Shown in pieces: positions 1 through 12,300 of a DNA stretch of 64,000 bases. Position numbers and translations under genes: made by a program. The first letter of the stretch is position 1; every line of letters starts with the position of its first letter. Source of the DNA: Mesotaenium endlicherianum (lineage: Eukaryota > Streptophyta > Zygnematophyceae > Zygnematales > Mesotaeniaceae); assembly GCA_009602735.1 (NCBI GenBank), contig WELA01010114.1, positions 184,264 through 248,263 of the forward strand. The letters run 5' to 3'. Under the pieces are notes generated by a model that was given only the letters and a program-made list of their open reading frames with translations, ran no database searches and was not told the origin of the DNA.

Positions 1-44
<44 letters not shown>

Positions 45-87
45 ACTCACACACACACACACACACACAGACACACACACATACCCG
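1..87. repeat. TC then CA dinucleotide repeat
   Basis: A pure TC run of about 40 bases passes into CACT and CA repeats. It probably lies in an intron of the gene whose last exon is at 599-1506, as similar runs fill introns elsewhere in the window. Confidence 0.9.
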
Positions 88-385
88 TACAATACGCTCA
101 GGCATTGTGCTGCAGCGCCAGCAAAGCCGGTTGTGAGGCGCACTCTACCAGGGCCGCCGACTCATGCAGCCCGTGATGCGCCACATGTGTGTGGCATCGT
201 CTGCTTCTCACGCCATTTCCCTCGCCGGATGGACCGGCTTCCTCCTTGGGCTCTTTTGTCGTTCATGACTGGCTACTCAGCATCCGGAGTCCCTGGCGTG
301 GCTGTTGTCGCTTAAGGTCCTACTCATCGGCGTGCTTGCGTGTGACGTGCGTGTGTATGTGCATGTCTGTGTGCCTATGTGCCTC

Positions 386-386
<1 letters not shown>

Positions 387-417
<31 letters not shown>

Positions 418-440
418 CCTGTGTGCCTGTGTGTGCGTAT
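387..440. repeat. TG dinucleotide repeat in probable intron
   Basis: An impure TG run within a longer TG/TGC-rich stretch (about 340-450), about 150 bases before the likely splice acceptor at 596-598. This matches the TG-rich introns of the leucine aminopeptidase gene. Confidence 0.8.
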
Positions 441-598
441 TTTGTGTGTCCTGTTTCACAAGGGGTCACACGCAACGTTATACGACGCTAGGGCCTCTCA
501 CTTTTGTGCCCGGCTGGTTGCCTGCCAGAGAGTACCTTTTCGTAAGAGCCACAATAAGCATGCTCTTCTGCGATGGGGGCGGGGGGTGGGGTGTGCAG

Positions 599-1506
599 AC
601 GGGGGCTATGGGATGGAGGCAGAGGGCCCGATGATGCCGCCGCCCACCGCCGGAACAGCAGCAGCTCTAGGGGGGGGGGACTTGGGCAGGGCTCCCGGAG
701 CAGCAGCTGCGGCCATTCCCGGCCTTGGCCCCTCCTCCTCTGCTCCTCCTCGGCCGCAGCATCACACGGGGCCTCCTCCTGCTCTTCCTCCTCCCGGCGT
801 GTCGTACCACCACCAGAGGCCCCCGCCCGGGCCGGGAGGGGGCGGGGGTGGGGGGGCGCGTGCATATGCGCCTGGCATTGGCGGCAGCCGCCCTCCTCCT
901 CCTGCTGCTGGTGGTGGTGGTGCCCCACCACCTGCGGGGTACCGGCAGTTCAGCACTCAAAGGCCGCCACCTGTCTCGATGGGCCCTCCCGGCGCTGGTG
1001 CCGGCGCCCAAGGAGGCCAGCCGCCGCCGCCTCATCAGCATCTGCATCAGCACCGGCCGCCCGCCACGCCGGCCCAGCAGCAGCAGTACGCGCAGCCGCC
1101 CTATGGTGCGCCGCCACATCAGCAGCAGCAGCAGCAATACGCCCCCCCACCTCATCAGTACGGCCAACCGCCCCGTCCTGCTTACGGTCAACCCCCCCCC
1201 AATGCCTTCTACGGCCCTAGAGGAGCGCCACCTGGCGGGCCGCGGGGCGTGCCTCCTGGCGGCCCCCCCCCGCCCAGACCCGTCATACCGGCAGGCCAGG
1301 CGGCATTCCGGCCTGCACCCATGCAAGCGCCAGGTAGCTACTACCAGCAGCCTCACCACCAGGGACCGCCACCTCAGCAGATGGGGCCACCTATGGGCTA
1401 TGGTCCAAGTGGTCCCCCCCAGATGGGCCGGCCGCCTCATCCGGGCTCGACTCCCTATGGACAACAACAAGGCGCGCCATCTGCGCATACCTATGGCCCT
1501 AATTAA
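599..1506 (+). CDS. Pro/Gln/Gly-rich C-terminal exon, protein not identified
   Basis: An open frame runs from a likely splice acceptor (GTGTGCAG, ending at 598) to a TAA stop at 1504-1506, about 300 residues. The encoded segment opens GGYGMEAEGPMM and is then low complexity: poly-Pro, Gly runs, Gln runs, His-Gln-His stretches and repeated GPP, PPQQ and YGQP motifs, ending SAHTYGPN. There is no folded domain. Such tails are typical of RNA-binding and splicing proteins and of Sec24/Sec31-like proteins, but nothing fixes the family. An in-frame ATG at 613 could instead start a short single-exon gene; the TG-rich stretch and acceptor just upstream favour a terminal exon whose earlier exons lie left of the window. 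The coding direction is supported by strong GC richness that drops right after the stop. Confidence 0.6.
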
Positions 1507-2599
1507 GGACCTATGTAAACAATAGACTTCTGAATTCTTTCAGGATATAAGTTTCAGGCCTACCGAGCATGAAGGTGCTCACTTGTTGCCGACGTTTCTT
1601 GTTGATCGCTTGTATCCAAGGAAAGATTTTGCTCCCATTCATGTCCACTTGGCCTGATCAAAAATAGACGAACTCAATTTGTGCGCCATTTCTTTGGCAG
1701 CATCGTTGAATATGGTGCACATAATGTACTTCTGGCATTCTTTTCTTGTCATTGATAGGGAAGCTTGAACTAATGAGCCTGGCCGGAGGTTAAGTTGTTG
1801 GGCTTCTGACCACGATACTGTTGAAGCTTAACAGCCGAAAAGCTGTAAATTGTTATTAGTTTGTCACCTCAAAAGTAAGGCAGAGCTGTGAAGGTTCATC
1901 ACAAGCTCTTGTGCATATTAGAGCTTCCTACTTATCAAACTCATTGTAGTAAGTGACAAGCTGGTCTCTCGTGACTCTTAATGTCCTTTGTCAATATGAG
2001 AACACGCTTACACTTACATTTGGGTCCCCTCTTACTTGAAGAAACCAAATAAAAGAATCTGAATGCCACTTTTTGCTGCGGTACTATACAATACCCAAGG
2101 GCAATTGTTGATTTGGTGCTGAGATGTATGGAGGTTAAATGATTAACCACGTTCTTTATCATCGTCGCTGGTTACTGCCAATAGACGTTAAACGCACCAA
2201 GTAAACACAAACATAAACTATTGTGCATAGCTGCGACTGGCGCTGGCACGAGCTTTTGGTGCCTGCCTCGTGCACCTCCCCGTGAAGGGAAGGTTAGAGG
2301 GTGGGTGGGTGGGTAAGTGTAGAAGCTACTTCCTGCTGCAATGAAGGCTTCTTTGCAAGGAGAAGCCTTTACGAGGGTTCGCTTGTCGATGAAAGCGCGG
2401 TACATGTGAAATCGATCAAATTTGACCACTTGTCAAACCTCGGTTTGCGACATTTTACATCGCAAACCTTCAGTTTGACAATTTGTGTTCAAATTGCCTG
2501 ATTTTGAAAGAAATAAGGTGATCTAGAAAAAAATAGTAGGAATAGTAGTATGCAATATTAATAGCATACAAGGTACTAGTCTAGTGGTTAGCCTAGAAG
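1507..2599. other. 3' UTR and intergenic DNA, no gene seen
   Basis: Base composition falls sharply after the stop at 1506. The first few hundred bases are probably 3' UTR. No open frame with recognisable protein content and no clear repeat was found. Confidence 0.6.
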
Positions 2600-4370
2600 T
2601 TGGCTCCCATCTTATTGGCTGCTCCCACGGGCCGTACTAATTTTGTGTTACTTGCGTCTAAGAGCTGCTTGGATTTGCTCTTGGCTATAGGGGGCATCGC
2701 TAACATCGTCAGGGATCGCTATGGCCAGGGCAGCGGCTGCCAACGACTGCGGGAGATGGAGCACGTAGGGCTCTTTCCCTCGAGCAGATTTCATCTGCCC
2801 ATAGTTTGGGCTATCGCATCTGGGACGGCTGCTGTGGCGGCTCCCTTCCATAATGAGTGCGTACCCATGTTCTCTGTAAGGCCTACCGATGCAAATAGCT
2901 CCTTGCACCACTTACTCACAGTGGCGGTGAGGCTGGCTGAAGGGAGAGTCTGCCAAATGCATGTGCCTAATTAGTGGCCCATCGAAAGCATACTCTAGAA
3001 TCTCTGCCACTAACCTACACTACATTTTTACCGGGCACCATTTAGCGGTGCTTGCTTGAAGGGCGCCCCATGCGCCCCCTCCAATCTGGTCCGTTTTAGA
3101 GAACGGGAGGTGCAAGTAAATCACTGTAATGTTTGGATCACCCGTGATGTCGAGGTCCTGAATTCTGGTTTTGGCCAGATTTGAGTATCGCAGACAAGCA
3201 CTATACATGAGCATCATCGCAGCCACCTTCATGAGCGATGCGGAGTGGGCACCTGCGTGCTTTTCAAAGATAGCAGTGGGGGTGGAGGGTGCGACCAGCA
3301 TCATGGTGTGCCTGGGTCTAGGCAGCAACCTTTGCGCTGCTTTCCTAAGGGTACTGATTTTGTCGTGCGATGTGGGGCTAGGTAGGTCCGCTCAACGATG
3401 CATGCAAAAAATTGCAGCTGATGACAAATGTTATGTAGACCACGTGACACGCTCCTGGAAGAGAAACAAACAATAGAGCTTGACCACCTCGACTGACGTC
3501 GTAAGATCTTGCAATTTATGCATTTCGTACCACCGTTGAAAACGCATCCAGTATGTGTTGTAGGTACGCAGACTGGTAGGCACGATAATGTGGAGCAACA
3601 CGTCCACGCTCATTGCGACCAAGGCTTATAAGGCCGGATTTTTAAAAAGGCGATACTCTGCAACACCTCATACACCCAGTCGTAAGGCTAGCACCGTGCA
3701 AAATTGAATGCCCTTGCCGCCGAAAGCATCCTTCCAGGCAACAAAATGGAGGAGCTATAGTCTAGGGTAATGACCGCCTGTACACAATCTATCCATTCCC
3801 ATTGCTATCTAGCAACCGCGGCCAACTGGCTGAATGCCACTGGAGTATCACTAGCGTACAGTTTGCCTTGCATCGCAACACGTGGTCGACCACTGGGGTG
3901 ACCATATGATGGAAAACAATAGTTGTTTTCGCCTGCCCAATGCTCGGAGAGGGCATTAATGGCCTCCGCTCCCGCCTCTAGCCACCTAGAGTTGAACCTT
4001 GGCAGGCGTGTGTTGCTTGCTGTGGCAAATCTGTCGACCAAATGCGGCCCCCACGCTGTGTCTAATCTCTGAAACGCCTCCGATCTGAGGAAAAAATCGT
4101 CCAAGTCTTTCCGCTTGGAAAGCTCATTTGCCATTGCATTCAATTCTCTTGGGATCCACTCTATGAACAGGTTAAGTTGGTGTCTAAGACTTATGCCAAA
4201 TACTTGAGCACAAGCATCCGCTAAGTCTGGTTTAAACGAGCCGCCTTTTCTCGGGACATAATACGTTGTTTGGTTGTCGACGCGCAAGAGAACTTGGCGC
4301 CCGCTTATCACTTGGATGTCCTTATCCAACGCTGCCTTAGCGGCAAGTATCTCCCTTAATGTTGTCAATC
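2600..4370 (-). mobile_element. DIRS-like tyrosine-recombinase retroelement, fossil
   Basis: On the minus strand, 4368-3805 encodes a DIRS-type RNase H region: a DN followed by a GGS segment, WIPRELNAMANELSK, then the VDRFAT, PRFNSRW and ENNYCFPS motifs seen downstream of RNase H in DIRS/PAT elements. It is followed at 3622-3431 by a segment like the N-terminal core-binding part of a tyrosine recombinase (RTYNTYWMRFQRW) and at 3328-3020 by part of the catalytic domain (CLRYSNLAKTRIQDLDI, FSKTDQIGGGAW). RNase H followed by tyrosine recombinase is the DIRS order and excludes Ty3 or copia. Further weak coding traces run down to about 2648. The copy is broken in several places and looks old; no reverse transcriptase domain was seen. 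Terminal repeats were not found, so the ends are approximate. Confidence 0.75.
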
Positions 4371-4738
4371 CCCCGATGCTAGCAGCGGGAAGTGTATTAC
4401 TTTGGTGATTCTAGGACAGTGGCATCTATGGATGTCACCCAATGTCAATCATTGTGCAAGAATTTGAAAAAGACAAGCACTCAACCATATTTCTTGGCAT
4501 TTATAACATATCTCAAAAGGATTCACATTAAGAGGACATTAGGGGTAATACTATGAAAGTTGAACTTACCCTATGCTTTGATTAAGTCATGTGAATAGGA
4601 AACGTAGGAACTATGATTGAGCCTACACAAAACGTTGCCACTATATTGGTTTATGGTTCACAATAAAGAGAGTATGAACTAGCTTTATTGAATTGTATAT
4701 AATCTTACTCTAGGGGACGCAAACTTACACAACTTTTG
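4371..4738. other. AT-rich spacer, nothing recognised
   Basis: About 370 bases between the DIRS-like fossil and the satellite array. No ORF or repeat was recognised. It could include an unrecognised end of the retroelement. Confidence 0.5.
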
Positions 4739-6080
4739 GTGGCTGTTCGACGTCGAAGCTCTAGAGGTACGCGGGAAAGTAACGCTTGTGTACACAGTAC
4801 CAGATGTACTGGTACGCGTGATGGTACGCGTGATGTCTGCTCGACGTCGAAGCTCAAGAGGTGCGCGCGGAAAACGTACAAGTCTAGAGATACGTGCGGA
4901 AATAATGGCTGCGTATCATATTTACTGCTACGTGGAATTTCTGCTCGACGTAGAAGCTTCTAGAGGAACATGCGGAAATAATGCTTGCGTACTAAATATA
5001 CAGGTACGCGGAATTTCTGCCCGACGTCCAAGCTCTAGAGGTACGCGCTTGCCTATCAGATTACTGGTACGCGGAATTGCTGCTCGACGTCGAAGCCCTG
5101 CAGGTACGGGCGAAAATAGCGGATGAAGTACCAGATGCTGGTATCAAATGTTTGCTCGACGTTGAAGCTACAAAAACGCGCGGAGAACGTACTAGCGTTT
5201 ATTCACGTCCGGAAATGCGTACCATATTTACTGGTACGTGGAATCTCGGCTCGACGTCGAAGCTCGAGAGGTACGTGCGGAAATAACGCTTGCGACCAGA
5301 TTTACTGGTACGACGAAGCTCTACAGGAATACCAGATTTACTGACGACAATAAACTACCATACATACTGGTACGCGGGTTTCTGCTCGACTTCGAAGCTC
5401 TAGAGGTACGCGCGAAAATAACGCTTTGTGTACCAGAGTTACTCTTTACATACTACATACTGGTATGTGGACTGTTGGCTCGACGTCTACAGGTTGCGCG
5501 AGAAAATGCTTGCGTACCATATTTACTGGTACGCGGAATTCGTGCTCGAAGTCGAAGCTCTAGAGGTATAAACGCGCAAAAATCACGTTTACGTGTACCG
5601 GTTGGTACTAGTACGCAAAATTACTGCTCGACGTCGAAGCTTAGGAGGTACGCGCGGAAATAGTGCTTTCGTATCAGATTTACTGGTACATGGTATTTAC
5701 GCTCGACGTCCGAAGCTCGAAAGGTACGTGCGGAAGTAACGTTGACGTAGCAAATATACTGGTACGCGGAATTTCTGCTCGACGTCGAAGCTCTAGACGT
5801 ACGCGCGGAAAAAGTACCAGTCTAGATATACGTATTAAAACGGATACGTATCATTTTTACTGGTAGGTGAAATTTCTGCTCGACGTAAAAGCTCTACAGG
5901 TACGCGCGGAAAAAGGCTGGCGTACATGTTTATCGGTACGAGGAATTTTGGCTCATCGACGAAGCTCTTGGGGTACGTGCAGAAATAGAGCTTCCGTACC
6001 AGATTTACGGGTACGCGGAATTTCGGCTTGACGTCGAAGCTCTGGAGGTACGGCGGAAGTAAGCCACTGGTACGCCATGA
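4739..6080. repeat. Degenerate satellite, about 16-17 units with two palindromes per unit
   Basis: Units spaced roughly 65-130 bp apart (mostly 70-100) share two blocks. Block 1 is centred on the perfect palindrome TCGACGTCGA within GCTCGACGTCGAAGC, followed by TCTAGAGGTACGCGCGG. Block 2 is a hairpin with arms GCGTACCAG and CTGGTACGC around an ATTTA loop. Block 1 recurs near 4745, 4839, 4942, 5017, 5081, 5154, 5248, 5381, 5478, 5543, 5625, 5701, 5778, 5878, 5949 and 6026. Copies are diverged and unit length varies, so this is an ageing array. All frames are partly open because the repeats lack stops, but changing unit length shows that it is not coding. It ends about 290 bases before the aminopeptidase start codon. 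Confidence 0.85.
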
Positions 6081-6366
6081 CTTGCCTCAAACCACACATC
6101 ACTCGGAGTTTTCAAACATGAAAAGGGTGCATATGTTTGCGTATTATCGAATTGCCCCTCGAAAGAAACGTCGTGCACGTCGTGGCAAAATATTTTGTTC
6201 ACACAAGTACCAGTCTTGGCGCGGGTCGGAACGCTGCAGGAAGCAGTCGTTTTTAAAACTACAGGTGTACATCGAAGCCAGGAAGAGGCTTTCATTGTGG
6301 TTGGACTAGACCCTTAACTGACAGGCAGAGAAATCTTAGGAGCTGGCGGGTGCTATAATTCGCAAG

Positions 6367-9300
6367 ATGGCAGGGGCCGTTCTTCTCAGCAGAGCTGCGT
6401 TGGCATCAATTGCCAGCTCATCGCAAGCTCTGGGCCTTGTCCGCGGTGAAAATGCTCTTCGAGGAGTCAAATACGGTAGAGGAACAGCTTTGTTTTCAGG
6501 TACATTGTTGATTGAAGCTTCACTGGCTATTCTGAACGTAGATAAAAATACCGTGTTGTGGCTTGTGTCACCCCCTTCCTACTCCTGACACAAAATATGA
6601 TATGGCTGACTAGATAGGGATCTGGTGCAGTTTAGTGTTGGCACAGTCGTGAATGGAAGTGAAAGACTTAGTTACGATACTTTTGCGGGTTCACCTTCAG
6701 TCGCTCATTCACCCGGTGCCATTGATGCATACGAGGCCCAATAAGCATGGTGCTAAGAAACAATGGCTATTGCTTCGTTGCCAGTAGTATTGACAGATGC
6801 ATCACTTCCTTGCATTCAGCATCTCCACCTGCACCGTGATGGCGACAGACAGCATTTCTCTGGTGATCTAGCAACGTGCATGCAAGGAAGGGTCCAGCTG
6901 AGGCAGGGTCTTGTGTGCTGCAGGCTTCAGGAAGTGCCACCTGGGATCGGTCATCCAAGTTCCCTGCCTGTCATCAGCTCCCCAGGGTTTACAAAGGGGC
7001 TTGAAGGTGTCAGCCAGGGCAGGAGGAGAGGACTTCTCCCCACCTGTCGCGACCCTGGGACTCACAGAGGCCACCCCTCCCCACATCCCTGAGGTGGGGC
7101 AAGCAGCTACTTTCCCCATCCTTTTTCTTCGTTCTGTGATCTTTCCATCACCCACTCGTGAGAGGGTATCTGAAGTGGGCTGTGAGCTTCAAGTTTGTCC
7201 CTAAGGCCTATTTCCGGGGAGTGTGGGAGACGTCAAAAGTAGCACGTGCTGCTGCCACGTGGCGCCTCTCGCTGATCCATCAGCCTGTAGGTGGGCCAGG
7301 GCACCCAGGCTGTAGTGCAGGGTCCCTCCAATCTATTTTACACCCTCCCTCTCTGCACGCAATAACAGCGCTGCCTGTCCTCACGCCTCACATTTCTTTA
7401 AGTGCATCCGATGTGGATCGATCTGAGGGCTCTGGGATGAGCAAGGCTGAGACGACCTACAGGGAACCCCTTCCAGAGCAGCAAAATTTTCAGTGCTCAC
7501 ACCTTAGATCTCCTCATGTGCCTCAGATGTAGATCGATCCAGGGGCTCCCGAATGACCTACCTCTCGAGCCTACCTATCAACCTGCACTTCTCACGCCTC
7601 TGATTGTCTCATTTAAATTGGCATGTAATACACCTCAGGGGTTTGGGGTTTGACCTTCATCGGGATCTGCAGCAAGTTCGATGAGGTGGGGGATGGGGTG
7701 GGGGGAGGAGGGAGGTGGCTGGAAGGAGGAGATTGTTCGAAGCTGTGCTGCTTTTGCCACCTGGCAGGCACGCATTGCGAGATGAAAGCTGGCGGAGGCT
7801 TGTGCTCGTGTCCCTTTGCTCCTCTGTGCTCAGTGTCCTTCACCAAGGGGACGAACTAATCCTGTGTGATGAATGCAACGGCGCGAGTGCATGTTCCTGC
7901 GCTGCAGGGTCTAGGGTTTAAGTAGAGACGGAATGCAAAGGCGCGCGTGATGTTCCTGCACGTCAGGGTTTGTGCAGAGGGGTTTATGCGGAGACGAAAT
8001 GCAACGACGCGCGTGCACATTCCCTGCGCTCCAGGGCGGGGGTTAAGAGTCCGGGTTTCGGGTTTTAGCAAGGACAAACCCCGCCAAAGCTGCAAGCGCA
8101 GAAGTGACTGGGGCCGCGGGGCGTTGCGCTTGCGCTGCTCTCTTGCGGTGCGCAGATCTCCTTCAGTGCAGCGGGAGCGGCAGGGGAGGGCTTCGAGGGC
8201 GGCGTGCTCTTGTATGGGGTCACAGAAGAGGCTGTGTCAGGGGACAAGGAGGGGAGTGACGGGGGTGCCAAGCCAGCGCTCCCCGCCCCCGAGGATTCCT
8301 TGCTGGTGGAGCTCATTGCTAAGCTGGCGGACGGGGAGGACTTCAAGGGTAAGGAGGGACAGCTAGCGGTCCTGCGGCTGGCGGGGAGGAGTTTCGAGTC
8401 GCTAGGAGTGGTGGGGTTGGGGAAGGCGGGGGCTGCGAGCGCCGCCACCTGGAAGGCCGTGGGCGGCGCGGTGGCAGAAGCAGCCAAGCAGAGCCGTGCC
8501 TCGTCAGTGGGCTTGGCGCTGCCTGCTGAGCTGTCATTGGACGAGGCTGGCAAGCTGGCAGCAGCCGGGGCCATTGTGCAGGGTGAGTCAGATCGTGCCA
8601 CGTGTCGCACCCTCAGTGCTCCCCTGTCATTCTCTAGCCCCTGGCACAGTTTCAGTCAGGCGCTGCCCTCTTGTGCTGGTGAGAGACAGGGAGAGACAAG
8701 AGTACGTCCGTGTGTATGCACGCGGTTGTGTGTGTGTGTGTGTGTGTGTTTGTGTGTGTTGTGTGCGTGTGCGCGTGCGCGTGTTTGTGTACACGTCCTG
8801 TTTGCATGCAGGTTCGTGCTTGAGTACCAGTGTATTTTTGAAGAAAGACAGAGGTGCCGTTTACCGCCCTGGGATGATGGAGAAACCGCAGAAGTGGTGT
8901 TGGGCGCGCGTGTGATCCTTAGAGGGAGAGGTGACACTAATTTTCGTGGGATTATTGAACATAACGCAGGCAGAGGCGGTGCCATATACGTGTGATGGGT
9001 GGAACCGACTGCCGTGAATCGATTGATCGAAGAGCAGGGGTGGGGTCGGGCGGAAATGCTTCACAGGAGAGAGGGATGCCGCAGACCGCCATGGAATGAT
9101 TGAAGGAATGGCAGAGGTGGTGTTGGGTCCATGCGATCGGTGCATTAAATGGGTGCGTATAATGGGTGCGTGTGATTGGAGCGACCAACTTCCATGCAGC
9201 GATGGAACGAATTGCAGGGGTGGCGCCGGGTGCGTGCGATGGGTGCGTGCGATGGCTGCCACTGACTGCGGGGGGATGATTGATGAGATTGCAGGGGTGG

Positions 9301-12300
9301 TGTCGGGCGCCTACGCGGACCAGCGCTTCAAGTCCACGGCCACGCCGCCCAGCCCTCTCCGTCAGGTCAGCATCTCCGGCCTTGACGGCGACAGCAGCAG
9401 CGGCGGTGGCAGTGGGTACGACGAGGCCTTTGGGAAAGCCGTCAGGCTGGCGGCAGGTGTCACTCTGGCGAAGCAGCTCGTGAATGCGCCGCCTAATGTC
9501 CTCACGCCAGGTGCCCGACCGGCCACCCCCCCTCACCCCCCCCNNNNCCCCCTGCCCCCCTTCCCCCTCAACCCAACTCTTCAACACGCGCTTATGCGCA
9601 AGCACACACACACACAGGCACACATACACACACACGTGCGCACACACAGGCGCACACATACACGCGCGTCCACGCACCCGAGCGCATATACCGCTGGGTC
9701 GTGACACAGCACCACCCTAGGCCAGGAATAGAAGCCCCGGTGCACACGGGCGCGCGCGTGCGCGCCCGCATGCCACCGCCGGCCCGTCCCGGCATGAACC
9801 AAAGCACCTGATGGCATACCTCGTGTTTGCACCTTAAGCTTGCTCCTCTCTCACTCAGCTTACAAGCCCTACTCAGCCCGTGATTGCTGAGACCAGGCCC
9901 GGGGCACAGCTGGCGTTCCTCAGTCGTCAGTCTCCAGCCTCCAGTCTCAGTCTGACACCCGCTGTAACCCCTACCCTTGACCTGAAACCGGTTCCTAGAG
10001 TCGAAACCCCAAAGTGGAAACCCTGAACCCAGTGCTCCAAACACGAGACGCCGAATTCGGAACTCTGAGCCTGACAAGCTCTGGCCCGCCCCAATATCTG
10101 CTATTGGGCCGTGACTAGACGTACGAGACTAGACCCTTAAGTAAGCAGCACGGCTAGGGCCCCTGGAGCGCAGAGCGCCTCGGGCAGGGGGTGAAGGGCC
10201 CTGGGGGTCTCAAAGAGGAGCTGCCGAGACGCGCTGTAGCGTGGGCTTCGCTCCGCTCTGCTCTGATCCGCTGTGCGGTCCCGTGCTGCTCCCTGCGCTG
10301 CCAGCTGTCCGCACCCTGCAGCTCGCGCTATTGGCGGCTCTTGTTGCATCTGCGCTGTGCTGGATGTGAACAATCTCCCGGCTCCAGGGCATCTCAATGC
10401 ACCCCCTCCCCCACCTCCACCCCCAAAATCACCCCCCGACCCCCTACTCCTCATCCCTCATCCCTCACCCCTCACCTCTCACCCTCTGCGTGGACACTGA
10501 CCCTCCCAACCCTCGTAACGTCTGACTATTCGCCTGACACCTACCCCCCTGCCCCTAAATGTGTTGTGCTCCCTCTTGGACCTTGCCTCATTCCGTCAAG
10601 CCCCTCTCCCGTTCTTGTCCAGAGACCTACCTGTCGTGAACCCCAAGCTGTTAACCTCCAACAATGAACGCGCTTATGAGGCCCTGCGGTCCTTCCGACG
10701 TGCAATGGGGAGCCCGCTGCAGAAAGGGGAAAGAGCACACCGGGCCACACAAGTTGGGGACAAAGAAAAAGCAGAGAAAGAAGTAGAAGAACAAGAAGAA
10801 GAAGAAGAAGAAGAAGAAGAAGAAGAAGAAGAAGAAGGAGAAAGCGGGGAGGAGAGCAGCATCTTGCTCTCCTCTGGAGTGTGCTTAACTTTTCAAAGCG
10901 GTGGCCTTCTCAGGCGGCTGAGATGCGGAGCAACTCCCACGTCTCCATTCCTTATCTGGACCTTTCTTCATGCATACTCCCACTCCTCGTCCCCCCCCCC
11001 NAAACGTCTCAGTTTGAACTGCAATGTCAGAACCTAACTTGACCGCAATAGGCTTGGTTATAACTCCTCCCGGGATACTTGAGGCATCTCCAAGAAAGTA
11101 TTCTATTCCCTTGGGTGACAGTAGGCAGCCTTGGCCGCTTAACTAAGTCCTTATGGATAAAAGTATGTGAAGCCCCGCCCCTCCGTCAACAAATACCCTC
11201 ACCGTCCTGCCTGCAATCATACAACGCAATAGGATAGGGGGGACTGACTCTTCCTGGTTTTTGCATTGTTCTCCCGACTTAGCAAAGGAATGCTGTAAAT
11301 CAGGTGGAACAAGATCATCCAGACTGTGCACTCTCTGAAGGTCTACACTGTTGATGGTCTCCTCTATCTGTTTGTCACATATGCATAGTGAATCCAATTC
11401 AGCAAGACCCCCCTCTCTCTCTTCCCCCTCCCTGCTCATTAAAAAACCGCGTCACTGACATGCTTTTCTCACAAGCCCAGCTTCACCATCATCCCAAACC
11501 CCTGTTTAGAGTTTTGTCATCTCTCTCTTACCCTTACCCCCCACGACTCTACATGTTCAAGCTCTGGTTCCTTTGCGGGCCGCGAAAAACTTGAAGCAAG
11601 CCCCGAACCCTGATCCTGACGCGGCCTCGTGTGTATTATATGTTGTTTTGTGCGTCTGTTGGGGAGGGGGGGGGCGAGGGGGGTGTGCAGCTGCGCTGGC
11701 TGACGTGGCGGTGCAGATCGCGCAGGCGCACAGCGACGTGATGACGTGTCAAATTCTGGACGAGGAGGAGTGCGCGAGCCTGGGCATGGGCGCGTACCTG
11801 GGCGTAGCGGCAGCGTCGGAGAACCCCCCCAAGTTTATCCACCTCACCTACACGCCGCCAGGTGGCAGCGCGGCGAAGAAGCTGGGGATCGTCGGCAAGG
11901 GGCTCACCTTTGACAGGTGTGCGAGAGGGAGGGAGAGGGAGAGAGAGACGCGCGCCAGCTCATGCCTCCAGCAGCAGCTGGCCCAGAGGGCGGGACGTCC
12001 CATCAAATTCCGCATCTTTGCATCTTGTTATGAGATGGGCGCGCCTTGCCCCTGCTTGATTGCTTGTCCTTCTATGCGGCCTCTTCCGTCCGTGCTCTGG
12101 AAAAGCTCTGCTGAAGAACCAGCTACTCCTCAGCTCCCTCTCATAAGCTGGCCCGACGCAGAACACTTTTTCTGGTCCCTATCCCTTTCCGGCTACCCCT
12201 TTGCCTGCCTGCGCACATGAGAGGGAGGCCATGTCTTCAAGCGCCTCGAAAACGGGTCGTACGACCCCCCTCTCAGGCGACGGGTTTCGTCGGGACGCTG

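Noticed and set aside
1-87. Terminal simple repeat as a telomere
   Set aside because: TC and CA dinucleotides do not match any telomere repeat; it is a microsatellite at the window edge.
667-1488. Minus-strand frame opposite the Pro-rich exon
   Set aside because: Arg-rich shadow of the Pro/Gln-rich coding strand.
4736-5866. Several overlapping frames in the satellite that encode ARRRSSRGTR-like repeats
   Set aside because: They only reflect the satellite unit. The frame changes between units because unit length varies, and there is no start or splice context.
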